Below, piece after piece: positions 8,027 to 10,912 of a stretch of 10,912 nt of DNA. Origin of the DNA: Coriobacteriaceae bacterium (GTDB lineage Bacteria; Actinomycetota; Coriobacteriia; Coriobacteriales; Coriobacteriaceae). The number at the start of each line of letters is the position of its first letter. Positions within the stretch are counted from its first letter, which is position 1. Where the stretch lies: assembly GCA_902362275.1 (NCBI GenBank), contig CABIWB010000002.1:212780-223691 (forward strand), given 5' to 3'. The notes below the pieces were generated by a model. The model ran no database searches. It saw only the letters and a program-made list of their open reading frames with translations, and was not told the origin of the DNA. Both the position numbers and the translations under genes were made by a program.

Positions 8027-10354
8027 ATGGCGGATTCTCAGATCCATGTCGCGCTGGCGGGTAACCCCAACTGCGGCAAGACCACGCTTTTCAACCTGAT
8101 CACCGGCGCCAACGGCTACGTTGGCAACTGGCCCGGCGTCACGGTTGAGAAAAAGGAAGCCAAGCTCCTAAGCGATAAGAACGTTACCATCACGGACCTT
8201 CCCGGCATCTACTCGCTTTCCCCCTACAGCCCCGAGGAGCAGTGTTCGCGCGATTACCTCATGAGCGGCGAGCCCGATGTCGTCGTCCAGGTGGTCGACG
8301 CTACCAACCTCGAGCGCAACCTGTACCTGGCGCTTCAGGTCATCGAGACCGGCCTGCCCGTGGTCGTTGCCCTCAACATGGCCGACTTGGTCGAGAAGAA
8401 CGGCGATAAGATTGACACGGACAAGCTGTCTAAGAAGCTCGGTTGCCCGGTCATGATGATCTCGGCCCTTAAGAACAAGGGTATCAAGGAGCTCTTCGAG
8501 CAGGTCAAGAAGTCCGCTGCTTCTAAGGGCCAAGTGCCGGAGCACAAGTTCGATTCCTCCATCGAGGACGTTCTGGACCACATCGAGAATAACCTGCCTG
8601 CGAGCGTTCCCGCCAACAAGCTCCGCTACTACGCCGTCAAGCTGTTCGAGCGCGATGCGGACGCCTGCAAGCTCATCAACCTCACCAAGGAGAAGGCCGC
8701 TCGCGTAGAGCAGCTGGTCGCCCAGTGCGAGCAGGATTGCGACGACGACGCCGAGTCCATCATCACCGGCGAGCGCTACGGCGTCATCGCCCACATCATC
8801 GACGAGTGCATGACCAAGGCTCCTGCCAAGATGAGCACCTCCGAGAAGATCGACCGCGTGGTTACCAACCGTATCCTGGGTCTGCCGATCTTTGTGGTCA
8901 TCATGTTCTGCGTGTACTACATCGCCGTTTCTACCTCGGGCGGCACGGTGACCGACTTCACCAACGACCAGCTCTTCGGCACCGACGGTTGGTACGTGCT
9001 CGGTCAGGGCCGCGACGCCTATGACGCAGCTGTTGAGACTGCGGGCGACGACGCCGATTCGGTCGATCCGGCGCAGTATGGCCCCTATGTTCCGGGTATT
9101 ACCACCATGGTGCACGATGCCCTCGTGGCGGGCGGCACCGAGGACGGCGGTCTGGTCGATTCGCTCGTCTGTGACGGTATCGTCGGCGGCCTGGGTGCCA
9201 TCTTCGGCTTCGTGCCGCAGATGTTCCTGCTCTTTGTGATGCTGTCCTTCCTGGAGGACTGCGGCTACATGGCTCGCGTCGCCTTCATCATGGACCGCGT
9301 GTTCCGCCGCTTTGGTCTGTCCGGTAAGTCCTTCATCCCCATGCTCGTGTCCTCGGGCTGCGGCGTCCCTGGCGTCATGGCCACCAAGACCATCGAGAAC
9401 GAGAAGGACCGCCGCATGACGGTCATGACCACCACGTTCATCCCCTGTGGCGCTAAGCTGCCGATCATCGCCCTGCTCATGGGCTCCATCATCGGCGATT
9501 CTTCCACCACCGCCGCGTGGATCAGCCCGCTCTTCTACTTCCTGGGCGTCTTCGCCGTCATCGGCTCGGGTCTGATGCTCAAGAAGACCAAGCTCTTCGC
9601 CGGCCGCCCGACTCCGTTTGTCATGGAGCTCCCGGCTTATCACTTCCCGGCGATCCGTTCTTGGGCGCTGCACGTGTGGGAGCGCTGCTGGGCCTTTATC
9701 AAGAAGGCCGGCACGGTCATCTTCGTCTCTACCGTCGTGGTGTGGTTCCTCTCCAACTTTGGTAGCTACAACGGCTCCTTTGGCTTCCTGCCTGCGATGG
9801 ACGGCATCCCCGAAGAGTTCATGGACTACTCCGTGCTTGCCATGCTCGGCAACCTGGTCGCTTGGATCTTCGCCCCGCTCGGCTTTAGCACCTGGCAGGC
9901 AACCGCGCTGACCGTCTCGGGCCTCGTCGCCAAGGAGAACGTCGTCGCCACTGCTGGCTCGCTGCTGTCCGTTGCCGATGCTGGCGAGACCGATCCGAGC
10001 CTGTGGACCGCATTTGCCGGTATGTTCCCGACCATGGGCGCTTGCGTGGCATTCGGTGCCTTCAACCTGCTGTGCGCCCCGTGCTTTGCCGCCATGGGTA
10101 CCATCCGCAACCAGATGGACTCCGGCAAGTGGACCGCGATTGCCATCGGTTACGAGTGCGCCTTCGCTTGGGTTATCGGCCTGTTCATCAATCAGTTCTA
10201 CAACCTGTTCGTGCTGGGACAGTTTGGTTTCTGGACGATTGTCGCCGTTGTACTGCTGGTCGCGATGCTCTTCCAGATCTTCCGTCCCATGCCCAAGCAT
10301 GCATGGACCGACGAGGACGAGACCAACACTGCTTCCGCCGCAGTTTCCGCTTAA
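8027..10354 (+). CDS. feoB: Ferrous iron transporter FeoB
   Basis: A 775-residue FeoB, near E. coli length (773). It imports Fe(II) across the cytoplasmic membrane using an N-terminal G-protein domain. GTPase motifs: G1 GNPNCGKTT (12-20), G2 Thr39, G3 DLPG (57-60), G4 NMAD (117-120), G5 SAL (146-148). A helical linker domain follows to about residue 270, then the membrane core: first helix at about 284-302, the Cys motif GCGVPG (444-449, Cys445), FIPCGAKLP with Cys474, and a late LLCAPCFAAMG with Cys686. The segment between the first helix and the conserved DGIVGG at 383-388 is about 80 residues, longer and more acidic than I recall for E. coli. The ATG at 8027 is preceded by AAGGA. It follows two feoA genes, and a strong terminator comes after it. 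All motifs are intact. Confidence 0.97.
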   Translation: MADSQIHVALAGNPNCGKTTLFNLITGANGYVGNWPGVTVEKKEAKLLSDKNVTITDLPGIYSLSPYSPEEQCSRDYLMSGEPDVVVQVVDATNLERNLYLALQVIETGLPVVVALNMADLVEKNGDKIDTDKLSKKLGCPVMMISALKNKGIKELFEQVKKSAASKGQVPEHKFDSSIEDVLDHIENNLPASVPANKLRYYAVKLFERDADACKLINLTKEKAARVEQLVAQCEQDCDDDAESIITGERYGVIAHIIDECMTKAPAKMSTSEKIDRVVTNRILGLPIFVVIMFCVYYIAVSTSGGTVTDFTNDQLFGTDGWYVLGQGRDAYDAAVETAGDDADSVDPAQYGPYVPGITTMVHDALVAGGTEDGGLVDSLVCDGIVGGLGAIFGFVPQMFLLFVMLSFLEDCGYMARVAFIMDRVFRRFGLSGKSFIPMLVSSGCGVPGVMATKTIENEKDRRMTVMTTTFIPCGAKLPIIALLMGSIIGDSSTTAAWISPLFYFLGVFAVIGSGLMLKKTKLFAGRPTPFVMELPAYHFPAIRSWALHVWERCWAFIKKAGTVIFVSTVVVWFLSNFGSYNGSFGFLPAMDGIPEEFMDYSVLAMLGNLVAWIFAPLGFSTWQATALTVSGLVAKENVVATAGSLLSVADAGETDPSLWTAFAGMFPTMGACVAFGAFNLLCAPCFAAMGTIRNQMDSGKWTAIAIGYECAFAWVIGLFINQFYNLFVLGQFGFWTIVAVVLLVAMLFQIFRPMPKHAWTDEDETNTASAAVSA

Positions 10355-10383
10355 GTCCGAATAAGGATTAACCCCTTTCCACG

Positions 10384-10416
10384 AGCCCGGGTGTCCCAGC
10401 GACACTCGGGCTTTTT
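10384..10416 (+). terminator. Rho-independent terminator after feoB
   Basis: AGCCCGGGTGTC (10384-10395) pairs with GACACTCGGGCT (10401-10412) over 12 bp, including one G-U wobble, around CCAGC. A T-run to 10416 follows. It lies 30 nt after the feoB stop and separates feoB from the Cys-rich gene. Confidence 0.93.
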
Positions 10417-10494
10417 GGTGGGGGAGATGTGGCGTTTCCGCAGATAAAACCGACCAAAATAAACCTGTCCCTTTTTGGTAGGTGGAGAATGGGG

Positions 10495-10515
10495 TAAAGT
10501 AAGTGATGGTTAACT
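10495..10515 (+). promoter_or_regulatory. Possible -10 and GGTTAAC motif ahead of the FeoB-associated gene
   Basis: TAAAGT (10495-10500) matches the -10 consensus at four of six bases, with no good -35. Just downstream, TGGTTAACT (10507-10515) repeats the 9-mer of the feo promoter arms. Because a terminator separates this gene from feoB, a separate promoter is expected; the shared motif suggests common control. Confidence 0.4.
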
Positions 10516-10529
10516 AGAGGAGGCTTGCT

Positions 10530-10730
10530 ATGGCACCTATCGATATTGTTGTACTGGCTGTTATCGGTATTGCGTTTGTCGCGGTATGCGTGCGCATCTA
10601 CCGCAAGGGCACCTGCGCCGACTGCGCTCAGGGTGGCGTTTGCACGGGGCATTGCTCCAACAAAAAGACCTGCGCCGCACTCAAAGGCGTGGATAAGATC
10701 GCCGAAGATTTGGGTCGCGGTATCAAGTAA
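10530..10730 (+). CDS. FeoB-associated Cys-rich membrane protein
   Basis: A 66-residue protein with one hydrophobic N-terminal helix (about residues 5-23), then basic RIYRKG and a Cys cluster: CADC, GVC, GHC and TC, five cysteines between about 29 and 48 plus one in the helix. This fits the small FeoB-associated Cys-rich membrane protein family, found beside feoB in many anaerobes. Its function is not established; roles in metal handling or as a FeoC-like partner have been suggested by its location. The cysteines could bind iron or an Fe-S cluster on the cytoplasmic side, given the positive residues after the helix. AGGAGG (10518-10523) lies 6 nt before the ATG. It is 175 nt from feoB, beyond a terminator. 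Confidence 0.88.
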   Translation: MAPIDIVVLAVIGIAFVAVCVRIYRKGTCADCAQGGVCTGHCSNKKTCAALKGVDKIAEDLGRGIK

Positions 10731-10744
10731 GACCCGTCATCGAG

Positions 10745-10777
10745 GCGCCCTGCGAGCATTCGCCCGCGGGGCGCTTT
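10745..10777 (+). terminator. Probable terminator after the Cys-rich gene
   Basis: GCGCCCTGCGAGC (10745-10757) and GCCCGCGGGGCGC (10762-10774) form a 13-bp stem with one wobble and one mismatch around ATTC. Only three T follow, so termination may be moderate. It starts 14 nt after the stop codon. Confidence 0.75.
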
Positions 10778-10834
10778 GTACATTTGGGGGAGAGCGCGGC
10801 GAGTTGAAGAGTAATTTTGGGTATCGTTAAATCA

Positions 10835-10899
10835 GTTGCGGTGAAATACGGACTGTTTCGGCTGTCAAAGGCCTCATCTACTCCGTATCCCACCGCAAC
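10835..10899. repeat. Long inverted repeat at the window end
   Basis: GTTGCGGTGAAATACGGA (10835-10852) and TCCGTATCCCACCGCAAC (10882-10899) pair at 16 of 18 positions, around a 29-nt interior that holds a weaker GGC/GCC stem. It is non-coding and resembles a dispersed intergenic repeat unit (REP-like) or a structured RNA. No T-run follows on either side. Confidence 0.6.
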
Positions 10900-10912
10900 T
10901 TCTTGTGGGGTG

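Noticed and set aside
8168..10405. 745-codon open frame on the minus strand opposite feoB
   Set aside because: Same cause: it ends where feoB uses a CTA codon, and it resembles no protein family.
10525..10830. 101-codon plus-strand frame overlapping the Cys-rich gene
   Set aside because: It overlaps the recognised FeoB-associated gene in another frame, runs through its terminator and shows no family features.

Overview
The window looks like a gut Coriobacteriia chromosome, most likely Collinsella or a close relative. This is inferred from GC-rich coding sequence with strong G/C third-position bias, AT-rich intergenic gaps, and gene types common in that group. No rRNA or other taxonomic marker is present, so the assignment is tentative. 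I see no tRNA, rRNA, CRISPR array, transposase or phage gene.

Layout. (1) 15-1031, minus strand: a LacI-family repressor. (2) 1032-1407: a divergent control region with three near-identical LacI-type operators built on CAACCGGTTG, two of them on the probable ebgA promoter, plus a separate 18-bp palindrome. (3) 1408-4875: ebgA and ebgC, the two subunits of an Ebg-type beta-galactosidase, 3 bp apart. (4) 5029-6492: a YjeM/GadC-like APC amino-acid permease closed by a strong terminator. (5) 6493-6914: an AT-rich gap of 422 bp holding an approximately 200-bp structure with long terminal inverted repeats. (6) 6915-7163: an HPr-like phosphocarrier with the active-site His15 but Asp in place of the regulatory Ser46, followed by two inverted repeats, the second a clear terminator. 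(7) 7400-10354: a ferrous-iron uptake cluster of two small FeoA proteins and the FeoB transporter. (8) 10530-10730: a FeoB-associated Cys-rich membrane protein beyond a terminator. (9) 10731-10912: a terminator and a dispersed-looking inverted repeat.

How the parts work together. The repressor probably senses a sugar or glycoside and releases the three operators, allowing synthesis of the EbgAC enzyme, which hydrolyses beta-galactosides in the cytoplasm. No sugar transporter is in the window; the neighbouring permease resembles amino-acid transporters. The Feo genes form an iron(II) importer: FeoB is the GTPase-permease, the FeoA proteins are likely cytosolic modulators, and the Cys-rich protein is a small membrane partner. 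A shared 9-mer, TGGTTAACT, lies in both arms of the inverted repeat ahead of the first feoA and again just upstream of the Cys-rich gene. It may be the operator of an iron-responsive regulator tying the two units together.

The most interesting items are the natural Asp46 HPr, the shared motif in the Feo promoters, the three-operator ebg control region, and the uncharacterised inverted-repeat element at 6603-6811. I do not see convincing evidence of a wholly new multi-gene system.
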